Assembly: GCA_963770645.1 (NCBI GenBank)
Contig: CAVYQL010000003.1
Coordinates: 1,674,001 to 1,738,000, forward strand
Length of the DNA: 64,000 nucleotides
Direction of reading: 5' to 3'
Source: Bog-473 sp963770645
Lineage (GTDB): Bacteria > Actinomycetota > Acidimicrobiia > Acidimicrobiales > RAAP-2
Shown: positions 16,354 through 25,693 of the stretch, in pieces
Numbering within the stretch: the first letter of the stretch is position 1
Layout of the letters: each line of letters opens with the position of its first letter
Program-made: the position numbers and the translations under genes
The notes under the pieces: model-generated
What the model saw: only the letters and a program-made list of their open reading frames with translations
Told to the model about the DNA's origin: nothing
The model's database searches: none

Positions 16354-17871
16354 TCAGCTCGTTCGCGCGGAGAGGGCGGGCGCCCACTCGTCGCGCAGCG
16401 TCCGCCGGAGCACCTTGCCCGACGGCGTCCGGGGCACGGCCTCGACCAGCACCACGTGGCGGACCTGCTTGTAGGTGGCGAGCGAGTCACTGACCAGGCG
16501 GGCGAGCTCGTCGGGGCCGACGTCGGCGCCGGGCTCGAGTTGGACGGCGGCGACGGGAACCTCGCCAGCACGCTCGTCGAACACGCCGAAGACGGCGCAG
16601 TCGACCACCGCGGGGTGCCCGTGCAGGACCGCCTCGATCTCGGCCGGTGCCACCTGGAACCCGCTGACCTTGATCATCTCCTTGCAGCGGTCGGTGAGGT
16701 GGACCCAACCATCGGGCTCGAGGAAGCCGACGTCGCCGGTGCGGTACCAGCCGTCGGCGAAGGCGTCCGCCGTCGCCTCCCCCGGCAGGTAGCCCGCCAT
16801 GGCGGACGCGCTGTGTACCTGGACCTCACCCGTCTCGCCCGGGGCGAGCACGGCACCGGAGTCGAGGTCCACGACTCGCAGCGCCACGTCACCGACCGGG
16901 AGCCCGGCCGAGTCCAAGCGCCAGGCGCCCGGGTCCCCGACGGGGTTGGCCGCGATGACCGGCACTTCGCTCGTGCCGTACGCCGGCAGCCAGCGCACAC
17001 CCGTGCGCGCACTGACGGTCTCGGCCACCGACGCCGTGACCGGCGTCGCGCCCCACATGACGTAGCGCAGCGACGAGAGGTCGTAGTGCTCGAGGTCGGG
17101 ATGGTTGGCCATGGCCAGCGCGATCGGGGCCACCGCCATCTCGAGGGTCATCCGCTCCTCGTCAATGGCGCGGAGCTCCTCGTCGAGGTCGAAGCGGCGG
17201 TGCAGGCGCACGGTCGCCCCCGCCGCGGCAGCGGCCAACAGGTTGAGCAGTCCGAGGATGTGTGACGGCGGCGTGGCGACCTGGAAGCGGTCGTCGTGCC
17301 CGAGGCCGAGCGCACTGCACCAGTGCGCCGTGGCGAGGGTGATCGACGCGTGCGTATGACGGACGGCCTTGGGGGTGTCCGTCGTGCCCGAGCTGAAGAC
17401 CAGGACGGCGTCGTCGGCCGTCGCGACCGTCGCGTCGGGCGCCGGCAGGGCACTGGTGCGGTCGATGGCGTCGGCCGCGTCCGGCCCGTCGAGGTCGAGG
17501 AGCCGGGCTGCGCCGACGCGCTCGGCCAGCAGCGCTGCGCCGGCACCGTCGGCCACGGCGTAGCAGGGCCCCGTCAGTCGTACGGCGGTGTCGACCTCGA
17601 GCGCCTTCCAGGCCGGGCTCACCAGGACGGGTGCCGCGCCCAGCTTGCTGGCGCCCACGACGACGGCGACGAATTCGGGGCGGTTGGTCGTCATCACGGC
17701 GACCCGGTCGCGCGGGCCGACGCCCTTGGACGCCAGATGGCGCGCCAGCGCGTTGGCGGCGCGGTCGAGCTCGTCGAAGGTCCAGCGGTCGTCGCCCGCC
17801 AGTAAGGCCGGATGTTGAGGGAATTGGCGCGCTGCCGACTCGAGCCCATGGTGCATGAGGCCCGTCGTCAT
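16354..17871 (-). CDS. AMP-dependent acyl-CoA synthetase/ligase
   Basis: A 505-residue ANL-family enzyme. ATG 17871 is chosen; a TTG at 17910 would extend into the divergent promoter. Motifs in order are the P-loop-like LVFSSGTTDTPKAVRHTH, YGTSEVP, GWYRTGDVG, the hinge DRCKEMIKVSGFQVAPAEIE and the catalytic Lys in TPSGKVLRR. It adenylates a carboxylic acid and forms its CoA thioester. It heads a leftward operon with the short and long dehydrogenase subunits and the atypical crotonase. The acid is unknown. Confidence 0.9.
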   Translation of the reverse strand: MTTGLMHHGLESAARQFPQHPALLAGDDRWTFDELDRAANALARHLASKGVGPRDRVAVMTTNRPEFVAVVVGASKLGAAPVLVSPAWKALEVDTAVRLTGPCYAVADGAGAALLAERVGAARLLDLDGPDAADAIDRTSALPAPDATVATADDAVLVFSSGTTDTPKAVRHTHASITLATAHWCSALGLGHDDRFQVATPPSHILGLLNLLAAAAAGATVRLHRRFDLDEELRAIDEERMTLEMAVAPIALAMANHPDLEHYDLSSLRYVMWGATPVTASVAETVSARTGVRWLPAYGTSEVPVIAANPVGDPGAWRLDSAGLPVGDVALRVVDLDSGAVLAPGETGEVQVHSASAMAGYLPGEATADAFADGWYRTGDVGFLEPDGWVHLTDRCKEMIKVSGFQVAPAEIEAVLHGHPAVVDCAVFGVFDERAGEVPVAAVQLEPGADVGPDELARLVSDSLATYKQVRHVVLVEAVPRTPSGKVLRRTLRDEWAPALSARTS

Positions 17872-17956
17872 AGGGGAAACATTCTTCTCCGAATTGAGAT
17901 TCAGCGTCAACAGGAATGAAGTGTATGGTTATCGCCGTGAGGAAGGCGGCGCCGGC

Positions 17957-19123
17957 GTGAGCGGCGCGGACTCCCAACCCGTCGACGAGTCAGTGCGCGC
18001 CGAGATCATCGCGACGGTGCGCGCGTTCGTGCAGCGCGACGTCATCCCGGCGGCGCCGGCGCTCGAGCGCAGCGACACGTTCCCTGCCGACATGGTGGCG
18101 ACCATGCGAGACCTCGGCCTGTTCGGCATCACGATCCCCGAGGCCTACGGCGGACTCGGGCTCGACCTGCTGACCTATATCGGTGTCATTGAGGAGCTGG
18201 CCTACGGCTGGATGAGCCTGACCGGCATCGTGAACACGCACACCATGGCGGCGACCCTCATCTTCACGCACGGCACGGAGGAACAGAAGCACCGATGGCT
18301 CCCGGCCATGGCCACCGGCGAGCACAGGGGCAGCCTCTCGCTGTCCGAACCCGACGCCGGGAGCGACACCCGCAACATCTCCTGCCGGGCCCAGCGCGAC
18401 GGGGAGGAGTACGTGCTCAACGGCACGAAGGCCTGGGTCACCAACGGCGAGCGCTCCGCCATCGTTGCGCTGGCGGCACGTGCTGAGGAGGGCATCTCGG
18501 CCTTCATCGTCGAGAAGGAGCCCGGCCCGCGCTTCGAGGGCATCTCGGTCTCCAAGAACGTGAGCAAGCTGGGTTACCGCGGCGTCGAGACGGTCGAGAT
18601 GGCCTATGCCGACCACCGCATCCCCGCCGCCAACCTCGTCGGCGAGGCGGGCCGTGGCCTGCCCCAGATCCTCTCCGTGCTCGAGATCGGCCGGATCAAC
18701 ATCGCGGCGCGCGCCGTCGGCGTGGCGCGGGCGGCCTTCGACGCGGCGCTCGAGTATGCGCAACAGCGCGAGACCTTCGGCAAGGTGATCGGCGAGCACC
18801 AGGCGATCCAGCTCAAGCTGGCCGACATGGCCACGCGGCTGGAGGCGGCACGGCTCTTGACCAAGAACGCAGCCGAGCGCAAGGCCGCCGGCCTGCGCTG
18901 TGACGTGGAGGCCGGGATGGCGAAGCTCTTCGCCAGCGAGACTGCGCTCGAGTTGAGCATGGAGTCGATGCGCATACACGGCGGCGTCGGCTACACGACG
19001 GAGTTTCCCGTCGAGCGCTTCTATCGCGACGCCCCGCTGATGGTGATCGGCGAGGGGACCAACGAGATCCAGCGCCTCGTCATCGCCCGCGGGCTGCTGG
19101 CCCGCGCCCGCGCTCAGTCCTGA
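17957..19123 (+). CDS. Acyl-CoA dehydrogenase, homomeric type
   Basis: A 388-residue protein. GTG 17957 is chosen for family length; in-frame sequence further upstream is in the promoter region. It has all the classical elements: IPEAYGGLGLDLLTYIGVIE, LSLSEPDAGSDTRNISCRA, LNGTKAWVTNG, FGKVIGEHQAIQLKLADMAT, RIHGGVGYTTEFPVER and the catalytic-Glu motif IGEGTNEIQ. Unlike the two paired dehydrogenases here, it should be active alone as a homotetramer. It is transcribed away from the ligase operon, and its 3' end overlaps a convergent CoA-transferase by 10 bp. Confidence 0.93.
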   Translation: MSGADSQPVDESVRAEIIATVRAFVQRDVIPAAPALERSDTFPADMVATMRDLGLFGITIPEAYGGLGLDLLTYIGVIEELAYGWMSLTGIVNTHTMAATLIFTHGTEEQKHRWLPAMATGEHRGSLSLSEPDAGSDTRNISCRAQRDGEEYVLNGTKAWVTNGERSAIVALAARAEEGISAFIVEKEPGPRFEGISVSKNVSKLGYRGVETVEMAYADHRIPAANLVGEAGRGLPQILSVLEIGRINIAARAVGVARAAFDAALEYAQQRETFGKVIGEHQAIQLKLADMATRLEAARLLTKNAAERKAAGLRCDVEAGMAKLFASETALELSMESMRIHGGVGYTTEFPVERFYRDAPLMVIGEGTNEIQRLVIARGLLARARAQS

Positions 19124-20295
19124 GGAGCCACCTCGGACAACACCTCCGCGGTGTGGGCACCGAGGCGGGGCGCCGGCGCGGCGGGGCGCACCGCGACGTC
19201 CGAGAAGCTGACCGGGCCGTTGACCGACCGCCGCACCGTGCCGTCGGCCTCGTCCGTGAGCTCGAGGAACCCGTCGGTCGCCGCCAGCTGGGGGTCGACC
19301 AAGACCTCGGCCGGTCCCTGCGCCGGCGCCCACCAGACACCCTCACGGTCGAAGCGCTCGGCCCACTCGGCCAAGCTGCGCTCCGCCACGATCTCGTCGA
19401 GCACGGCGATGACCTCGACGCGATGCCGCCGCAGCGAGGCGGCGTCGGCGAAGCGGGGATCGTCGTGGAGGTCCGGGCGCCCGAGCGCGCGGTACACCGC
19501 CTCGACGTGACGGTCGGCCTCCAGCCCGGTGAAGAAGAACCAGCGGCCGTCCTTCGTCCGGTACGAGTTCATGAGCGGGGTCTGGTTCGCGTGGCGCGCC
19601 TCCGCCTTGGCCACCTTGCCGACGGTCTCTTGCAGGCTGAGGTCCCAGCCGAGCACGTAGGTCCCCGTGCGCAGCAGCGAGACCTCCACGACGCGGCCGC
19701 GCCCGGTCTGGCGCTGCTCGAGCACCGCGGCGAGGAGTCCCGCCAGCGCGGCCAGCGCGCTGATGTGGTCACCGATGCCGCCGCGGGCATTCAGCGGGAC
19801 GCCGTCGCTGTTGGCCAGCTGCACCGACAAGCCCGAGCGCGCCCAGAAGGCGCCGATGTCGTAGGCCGGGCGGTTCCGGTCCGGGCCCCGCAACCCGTAC
19901 CCGCTCACGCTGCAGTACACGAGGCGGGGGTGGCGCGCCACCGTCTCGGTGGGCTCGAGGCCGAGCCCGTCGAGCGCGTCGGGTCGCAGATTGGTCAAGA
20001 AGACGTCGGCCGTCGCCAACAGCGCGTCCAGGTTGGCCCGGTCCTCCGGCGTGCGCAGGTTCAGCACGACGCTGCGCTTGCCGCGGTTGTCCTGGGCGAA
20101 GGCGGGATTCGGGAAGTCCTTCCCGATCCCGAGCGAACCGAAGGCGTTGCGCATCGGGTCGCCGCCCGGCGGCTCCACCTTGATCACGTCGGCGCCCCAG
20201 TCCGCCAGCAACGCGGCGGTCGCCGGCGCCGCCACCCACACGCCGAGCTCCACCACCCGGAGCCCGGCCAGCGACGAGAGCCCGTCGTTGCTCAT
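19114..20295 (-). CDS. Family III CoA-transferase, alpha-methylacyl-CoA racemase-like
   Basis: A 393-residue CaiB/BaiF protein: LAGLRVVELGVWVAAPATAA, DVIKVEPPGGDPMRN, NRGKRSVVLNLRTPED, the GYGLRGPDRNRPAYD segment, and GGIGDHISALAAL containing the Asp of the GDH motif. Both CoA-transferases and AMACR-type racemases share this fold, so transfer versus epimerisation of a 2-methylacyl-CoA cannot be decided by eye. It overlaps the upstream FadD3-like ligase gene by 4 bp, giving a two-gene operon. Confidence 0.88.
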   Translation of the reverse strand: MSNDGLSSLAGLRVVELGVWVAAPATAALLADWGADVIKVEPPGGDPMRNAFGSLGIGKDFPNPAFAQDNRGKRSVVLNLRTPEDRANLDALLATADVFLTNLRPDALDGLGLEPTETVARHPRLVYCSVSGYGLRGPDRNRPAYDIGAFWARSGLSVQLANSDGVPLNARGGIGDHISALAALAGLLAAVLEQRQTGRGRVVEVSLLRTGTYVLGWDLSLQETVGKVAKAEARHANQTPLMNSYRTKDGRWFFFTGLEADRHVEAVYRALGRPDLHDDPRFADAASLRRHRVEVIAVLDEIVAERSLAEWAERFDREGVWWAPAQGPAEVLVDPQLAATDGFLELTDEADGTVRRSVNGPVSFSDVAVRPAAPAPRLGAHTAEVLSEVAPQD

Positions 20296-21914
20296 CTCGC
20301 CGCTCCCCTCGAGCGCATCTCCTCGGCGCGCGCCCGCAGGGTCTCCTTCATCACCTTGCCGGTGGCGTTGAGCGGGAGCGCGCCCACGATTTCGACCGCG
20401 CGCGGCACCTTGTAGTTGGCCATCTCACCGCGGCTCCACGCAATGAGCTCATCGCCCGTGACACCTTCCGACACCACGACGAAGGCCATGCCGACCTCAC
20501 CCAGGCGCTCGTCGGGAACGCCGATGACCGCGGCTTGCTGCACGGCGCGATGGCGCAACAGCGCGTTCTCGATCTCCGCCGGGTACGCGTTGAACCCGCC
20601 CACGATGAACATGTCCTTGACCCGGCCCACGATCCGGACGCGGCCTGCCGCATCGACCACGCCCAGGTCGCCGGTGCGGAGCCAGCCGTCCGGGGAAAGC
20701 GCCTTGGCCGTTTCGGCCGGGTCGTCGAGGTAGCACGCCATCACGCTGCCGCCGCGCAAAAGGATCTCGCCCGCGTCGCCCGCGTCGACGTCGCGCGTGC
20801 CCTCGACGATGCGGACCTCGAAGCCTGGACGCGGGCGTCCGACGGTGGTGGCGATCGCCTCGGCGTCGTCCGCCTCGGAGGTGGCGCATGCGGTCCCGGC
20901 CTCGGTGAGCCCGTACCCGGTCACGACGACCGAGAAAGGTAGCTCGCGCTGGACCCGGCGGATCAGCTCGACCGGGATGTCGGCCGCGCCGGTCACCGCC
21001 ACCCGCAGGCTGGAGAGGTCGTGGCGGTCGCGGTCGGGATGGTCGAGGAGGGCGCCGTAAATGGTCGGGGCGCCGGGCAGGATCGTGACCCGCTCGCTCT
21101 CGACGCGGTCGAGGACGCGTCCGGCGTCGAACACCGGCTCGGGCAGCATCGTCGCCCCCGCCGCGACGCTGGCCAAGATCCCCGCCTTCAGGCCGAACAT
21201 GTGGAAGTAGGGATTGACCTGGAGGTAGACGTCGCCGGCGGACAGCCCGCTCATGGCGACCCAGTCGGTGGCCACGACGAGTGTGCGGCCGTGCGTCATG
21301 ACGACGCCCTTGGGCACGCCGGTCGTCCCCGAGGTGAAGAGGATGTCCGAGGGGTCGTCGGAGCCCAGCGCGGCGCTGCGGCGCAGCACCTCTGCGTGCG
21401 CACCCGGCGTGGCGCGGCCACCGAATTGCTCCCAGGACACGGCGTCTCGGTCGCCACCGGCCGCGGGCGGCAACGGGCCGCGAGCCACGACGATCGTGTC
21501 CAACGCGGGCAGCGGGGTACCCGTGCCCCCCAGCATCGCCACGTAGTCCGTGTCCAAGAAGTCGGTGACCGTGACGAGCACGCGCGCGCCGCTCCGCGTG
21601 AGGATCTCAACCGCCTCGGCGCCCTTGAACCTCGTGTTGACCGGCACGAGCACGGCGCCTGCGGCCAGGGTACCGAGCATGGCGACCACCCATTCGGCGC
21701 AGTTCGGGCACCAGATGGCAACCCGGTCGCCCGGCTCGACGCCCGTCGCCACGAGGGCAGCACCGAACGTGCGGGCGGCGGCGGCGAGCGCCCGGTAGGA
21801 GAGGGTGGTCTCGCCGTCGCGCACAGCGGGCGTCTCGCCGAACCGGTCCTCCGCCGCGGCCAGCATGGCCGGGATGGACACCCAGGGGGCGGCTGAGAAC
21901 GCTGCTCTTGCCAC
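20292..21914 (-). CDS. FadD3-like acyl-CoA synthetase
   Basis: A 540-residue ANL ligase starting at GTG 21914. Motifs are LFTSGTTGVPKGVVMTHGR, the YLQVNPYFHMFGLKAGILAS segment, TILPGAPTIYGALLDHPDRD, AVTGAADIPVELI, GWLRTGDLGVVD, VKDMFIVGGFNAYPAEIENA and catalytic Lys in NATGKVMKE. From memory, these segments match actinobacterial FadD3, which activates the CD-ring propanoate left after steroid A/B-ring degradation. That suggests a fused-ring or terpenoid acid but does not prove it. It is the promoter-proximal gene of an operon with a racemase-like CoA-transferase. Confidence 0.88.
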   Translation of the reverse strand: MARAAFSAAPWVSIPAMLAAAEDRFGETPAVRDGETTLSYRALAAAARTFGAALVATGVEPGDRVAIWCPNCAEWVVAMLGTLAAGAVLVPVNTRFKGAEAVEILTRSGARVLVTVTDFLDTDYVAMLGGTGTPLPALDTIVVARGPLPPAAGGDRDAVSWEQFGGRATPGAHAEVLRRSAALGSDDPSDILFTSGTTGVPKGVVMTHGRTLVVATDWVAMSGLSAGDVYLQVNPYFHMFGLKAGILASVAAGATMLPEPVFDAGRVLDRVESERVTILPGAPTIYGALLDHPDRDRHDLSSLRVAVTGAADIPVELIRRVQRELPFSVVVTGYGLTEAGTACATSEADDAEAIATTVGRPRPGFEVRIVEGTRDVDAGDAGEILLRGGSVMACYLDDPAETAKALSPDGWLRTGDLGVVDAAGRVRIVGRVKDMFIVGGFNAYPAEIENALLRHRAVQQAAVIGVPDERLGEVGMAFVVVSEGVTGDELIAWSRGEMANYKVPRAVEIVGALPLNATGKVMKETLRARAEEMRSRGAAR

Positions 21915-21926
21915 GCAATAATGTTA

Positions 21927-21954
21927 CTTTCAGAAAGCGTCCTCACAAGAGGAC
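21927..21954. promoter_or_regulatory. Dyads between the FadD3-like ligase and P450 genes
   Basis: In the 97-bp divergent spacer, CTTTCAGAAAG (21927-21937) is a perfect palindrome around a central A. It is followed directly by GTCCTCACAAGAGGAC (21939-21954), a 6-bp stem with a 4-base loop. The first looks like an operator close to the ligase start at 21914. The second could be another operator or an mRNA hairpin ahead of the P450 gene. Confidence 0.45.
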
Positions 21955-22011
21955 ACGAGGCACGTCGGATTGCCTCGGGCCCCGACAGATTCGAGCTCGG
22001 AGGGAGACAAG

Positions 22012-23211
22012 ATGGCCACGACCGCGCCGGCGCCGTACTACGACCCCTACGACTTCGACATCGACGCCGACCCCTATCCGGTGTGGAAGCAGTTGCGCGA
22101 CGAGGCGCCCCTCTACGTCAACGAGAAGTACGACTTCTACGCGCTCAGCCGCTACGACGACGTCGAGAAGGCCTTTGTCGACTGGCAGACGTACAGCTCG
22201 GCGCAGGGATCGGTGCTCGAGATCATCAAGGCTCACATCGAGATGCCGCCGGGCATGTTCATCTTCGAAGACCCGCCCGACCACGACCTGCACCGCGGAC
22301 TGCTCAGCCGGGTCTTCACGCCGCGCCGGATGGCCGCCATTGAGCCCCAGGTCCGGGACTACGCGGCGCGCACGCTCGACCCGCTCGTCGGACGCGGCGG
22401 CTTCGACTTCATCGCCGATCTGGGGGCCGAGATCCCCATGCGCACCATCGGGATGCTCCTCGGCATCCCAGAAGAGGATCAGCAGGAGATTCGCAACCGC
22501 ATCGACGACGGCCTGCGACTCGACGAGGGCGTGATGCCCGAGCTGGACCTGGCCGCGCGTGACGACGCCTCGTCTGACTACGCGGCCTACATCGAGTGGC
22601 GGGCGCAGCATCCCTCCGACGACCTCATGACCGAGTTGCTCACCGCGCGCTTCACCGACGAGCACGGCACGGAGCGGACGCTGACCCGCGACGAGATCCT
22701 CGGCTACATCGGCCTGCTCTCCGGCGCCGGCAACGAGACCACCACGCGCCTGATCGGCTGGGCCGGGAAGCTGCTGTCGGACCACCCCGACCAGCGCAGA
22801 GACCTCGCCGAGCATCCGGACGTGATCCCGAACGCAATCGAGGAGTTCCTCCGCTACGAGCCCCCTTCCCCGGTGCAGGCACGCTACGTGACCCATGACG
22901 TCGAGCACTACGGCCAGACCGTCCCGGCGGGCGCCGTCATGGTGCTCCTGAACGCGTCGGCCAATCGTGACGAGCGCCAGTTCCCCGACCCGAACCGGCT
23001 CGACATCCGTCGCAAGGTCCAGCGTCACATGAGCTTCGGCTATGGCCTCCACTTCTGCCTGGGCGCGCACCTGGCCCGCCTCGAGGCCCGCGTCGCCCTC
23101 GAAGAGGTGCTCAAGCGCTTCCCCGACTGGGAGGTCGACCACGAGCACGCGGTGCAGGCCCGGACGTCGACGGTGCGCGGGTGGGAGAAGCTGCCCGTCC
23201 TGACGCCGTGA
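22012..23211 (+). CDS. Cytochrome P450
   Basis: A 399-residue bacterial class I P450. ATG 22012 follows GGAGGGAG. Motifs are the I-helix oxygen-binding LLSGAGNETTTR, the K-helix EEFLRYEPPSPVQAR (ExxR) and the haem-binding FGYGLHFCLGAH with axial Cys349. It lacks its own reductase domain and needs a ferredoxin/reductase pair; no ferredoxin gene adjoins. It probably hydroxylates a pathway substrate. The crotonase and the rest of the rightward group follow it, so it may start that operon. Confidence 0.95.
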   Translation: MATTAPAPYYDPYDFDIDADPYPVWKQLRDEAPLYVNEKYDFYALSRYDDVEKAFVDWQTYSSAQGSVLEIIKAHIEMPPGMFIFEDPPDHDLHRGLLSRVFTPRRMAAIEPQVRDYAARTLDPLVGRGGFDFIADLGAEIPMRTIGMLLGIPEEDQQEIRNRIDDGLRLDEGVMPELDLAARDDASSDYAAYIEWRAQHPSDDLMTELLTARFTDEHGTERTLTRDEILGYIGLLSGAGNETTTRLIGWAGKLLSDHPDQRRDLAEHPDVIPNAIEEFLRYEPPSPVQARYVTHDVEHYGQTVPAGAVMVLLNASANRDERQFPDPNRLDIRRKVQRHMSFGYGLHFCLGAHLARLEARVALEEVLKRFPDWEVDHEHAVQARTSTVRGWEKLPVLTP

Positions 23212-23255
23212 CCCCCCTCACCGTGCGCCACGCGCGCCGCCCGCACTGAGGCGCC

Positions 23256-24008
23256 GTGGCTGACGCAGTCACGACCACGGTGGTCGACCGGGTCCTCGTC
23301 ATCACCCTCGATCGCCCGCACGTCAGGAACGCCATCGACTCCGACATGTCGCTCGGCGTCCTCGGCGCCCTGGCCGCCCTCGATGCCGATGACACGCTGC
23401 GGGTGGGCGTGCTCACCGGTGCCGGCGGATCGTTCTGTGCCGGCATGGACCTGAAGGCCTTTGCCCAGTCGGGCCTGCCCTCGCGGATCGACGACGTGTT
23501 GCGCGACGGCTGCCGCAAGCCCTTGGTCGCCGCGGTGGAAGGCATTGCGGTCGGTGGTGGCCTCGAACTTGCCCTGATCGCAGACCTCATCGTGGCGTCC
23601 ACCGACGCTGTCTTCGGGTCACCCGAGGTCCGCTTCGGCCTCTTCCCCGGGGGCGGCGCGCTGCTCCGCCTGCCCCGTCACCTGCCTCAGTCCGTCGTGA
23701 CGGAGATGGCGCTGACCGGCACACCGCTCAGCGCGCAGTCGGCCTTCGACCACGGTCTCGTCGTGCGCCTGTGCGAGACCGGACATGCACTCGAGACCGG
23801 CCTCGAGTTGGCTGTAGCGATCGCGCGCAACGCACCACTGGGCGTCGACGCTGCGATCCACCTCCTGCAAAGGTCGCCGGGACGGACCGATGACGAGCTG
23901 TGGGCGGAGCAACGCGCCCTCGTGGACGCCGTTTTCAACTCCGAGGACGCCCAGGAAGGCGCGCGGGCGTTCGCCGAGAAACGGCCGCCCCGGTGGTCCG
24001 GGCGCTAG
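23256..24008 (+). CDS. Enoyl-CoA hydratase
   Basis: A 250-residue crotonase starting at GTG 23256. The oxyanion hole segments are GGSFCAGMDLK and GIAVGGGLELALIAD. Both catalytic acids are present as Glu104 (GLELAL) and Glu124 (SPEVRFG), unlike the other crotonase in this window. It should hydrate trans-2-enoyl-CoA. It sits 44 bp after the P450 gene, and its stop abuts an in-frame GTG of the next gene. Confidence 0.92.
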   Translation: MADAVTTTVVDRVLVITLDRPHVRNAIDSDMSLGVLGALAALDADDTLRVGVLTGAGGSFCAGMDLKAFAQSGLPSRIDDVLRDGCRKPLVAAVEGIAVGGGLELALIADLIVASTDAVFGSPEVRFGLFPGGGALLRLPRHLPQSVVTEMALTGTPLSAQSAFDHGLVVRLCETGHALETGLELAVAIARNAPLGVDAAIHLLQRSPGRTDDELWAEQRALVDAVFNSEDAQEGARAFAEKRPPRWSGR

Positions 24009-24041
24009 GTGACCCGCACCAGCAAGGAGAGAGTGATCGAC

Positions 24042-25100
24042 ATGCGTGATGGCAGCGGTGGAGGTGCTGGGCCGTACCGGGTCGTGCAGTGGGCGACCGG
24101 CAATATCGGGCTCCGCTCCCTGCGGGCCGTGATCGAGCATCCCGAGCTCGAGCTCGTCGGGCTCTACGTGTATTCGGAGGGCAAGGCCGGCAAGGACGCA
24201 GGCGAGCTGTGCGGCCTCGCTCCGACCGGAGTACTCGCCACGCGCGACGTCGACGAGATCGTGTCGCTGCACCCCGACTGCGTCCTGTACATGGGTGACC
24301 GGGCCGACGTCGACGTCATCTGCCGGCTGCTCGAATCCGGCGCGAACCTGGTGACCACGCGCAGCGAGTTCCACCATCCCGCCGGCCTGCCTGGTGACGT
24401 GCGCGAGCGGATCGAGCTGGCGTGCGAGCGCGGCGGCGCGTCGCTCTACAGCACCGGGTCGAGCCCGGGGTTCATCACCGAGGTGCTGCCGTTCGCACTC
24501 CTGTCGCTCCAACGCAGGCTCGATCGTCTGAGCATCGAGGAGTTCGCGGACATGTCGTCGCGGAACTCGCCGGAGATGATCTTCGACCTGATGGGGTTTG
24601 GTCGCGATCCGGCGAGCTTCGATCCGCGGGGGCTCGAGGCCCACGGCGGCGGCTCGTTCGCGGGCTCGCTCCGGGCCGTGGCCGACGCACTCTCGATCCC
24701 GCTCGACGACGTCACGGCCACGGGCGAGGTGGCGGTGGCCCGCCGGCCGGTGGATGTCGCCGCCGGGCGCGTCGAGGCTGGGACGGTTGGTGCGCAGCGC
24801 CTCCTGGTCACGGGCAGCAGGGACGGGAAACCCATCCTCAGCTTCAGCGCCAACTGGTACCTGACCACCGACGTCGAGCCCGGGTGGGACTTGCGCGAGA
24901 CCGGCTGGCACGTCTTGCTCGAGGGCGACACCCCGCTCGACGTCGACATCCACTTCCCCGTCGATTCCGACGAGTGGGCGGCGACCTCGCCCGGACTGAC
25001 CGCTCACCGTCCGGTGAACGCCATCGCAGCCGTCTGCGCGGCCGAACCCGGGATCAAGACGACGGCGGAACTGCCACAGATCATCCCCACGCTGCGATGA
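24042..25100 (+). CDS. DapB-like NAD(P)-dependent oxidoreductase
   Basis: A protein of 352 residues from ATG 24042; GTG 24009 and GTG 24033 are alternatives. AAGGAGA at 24024-24030 is nearer the later starts. The N-terminal Rossmann fold is YRVVQWATGNIGLRSLRAVI, followed by the 2,4-diaminopentanoate-dehydrogenase/DapB-like core (STGSSPGFITEVLPFALLSL, FDLMGFGRDPASF). In actinobacteria this family occurs often in catabolic clusters with unclear substrates. It is unlikely to act in lysine synthesis given its length and context. Confidence 0.75.
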   Translation: MRDGSGGGAGPYRVVQWATGNIGLRSLRAVIEHPELELVGLYVYSEGKAGKDAGELCGLAPTGVLATRDVDEIVSLHPDCVLYMGDRADVDVICRLLESGANLVTTRSEFHHPAGLPGDVRERIELACERGGASLYSTGSSPGFITEVLPFALLSLQRRLDRLSIEEFADMSSRNSPEMIFDLMGFGRDPASFDPRGLEAHGGGSFAGSLRAVADALSIPLDDVTATGEVAVARRPVDVAAGRVEAGTVGAQRLLVTGSRDGKPILSFSANWYLTTDVEPGWDLRETGWHVLLEGDTPLDVDIHFPVDSDEWAATSPGLTAHRPVNAIAAVCAAEPGIKTTAELPQIIPTLR

Positions 25101-25110
25101 CGCCATCGCC

Positions 25111-25650
25111 GTGAGCACCGTCGGGATCGTCGTCGGCAACCCGAAGGCCCGTTCGAGGACCCGTGGCGTGGCCGAAGCCGTCGCAGCGGCGGCAGCCGAT
25201 GCCGCAGGACTGGCCGGCGCCGAGTGGACCGTGGTCGACCTCGCCGAGCTCGGGCCCCAGCTCTTCGATTGGTCCTCGGTCGCGGTGCGCGATGCAGTGG
25301 ACCGGATCTGCGCCACCTCGCTGACCGTCGTGGCGTCACCGACGTACAAGGCCAGCTACACCGGGTTGCTCAAGGCGTTCCTCGACTGGTTCAGCGCCAC
25401 GGACCTGCTCGGCGTGACCGTCGTCCCGGTCATGGTCGGGGCGGGCCTGCAGCACGCGCTGGCCGTCGAGGTCCATCTGCGGCCGGTGCTGGTCGAACTG
25501 GGGGCGTCGCTCCCGACGCGCGGGCTCTATGTGACCGAGGACCAGCTCGGCGAGCTCGACGACGTCGTTGCCACATGGGTGCGCGAAGCCCGGCCGTCGC
25601 TCCGGGCCGCGACGGCCGGGCGCCGCGACCCACGAGAACGCTCCACCTGA
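25111..25650 (+). CDS. NADPH-dependent FMN reductase
   Basis: A 179-residue flavodoxin-like protein of the SsuE/MsuE group: VGIVVGNPKARSRTRGVAEA at the phosphate-binding loop and VVASPTYKASYTGLLKAFLD, the diagnostic SPxYxxSxxGxLK-type segment. It supplies reduced FMN to two-component monooxygenases. The NtaA/DszA-like LLM enzyme at 11279 and the smaller LLM protein at 42093 are possible clients, although neither adjoins. It starts 10 bases after the previous gene, in the same rightward operon. Confidence 0.87.
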   Translation: MSTVGIVVGNPKARSRTRGVAEAVAAAAADAAGLAGAEWTVVDLAELGPQLFDWSSVAVRDAVDRICATSLTVVASPTYKASYTGLLKAFLDWFSATDLLGVTVVPVMVGAGLQHALAVEVHLRPVLVELGASLPTRGLYVTEDQLGELDDVVATWVREARPSLRAATAGRRDPRERST

Positions 25651-25693
25651 TGGCGGCCCTCGCCCCTCGGCGCGAGAATGCCGCCCTTCGCCC

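Noticed and set aside
22012..24008. Natural-product biosynthesis cluster centred on the P450
   Set aside because: No ketosynthase, NRPS module, terpene cyclase or acyl carrier protein is present. The neighbours are beta-oxidation-type enzymes.
24009..24041. GTG 24009 as start of the DapB-like gene
   Set aside because: It directly follows the previous stop, but the AAGGAGA site lies after it. A start at 24042 (or 24033) fits the ribosome-binding site better, though coupling from 24009 cannot be excluded.
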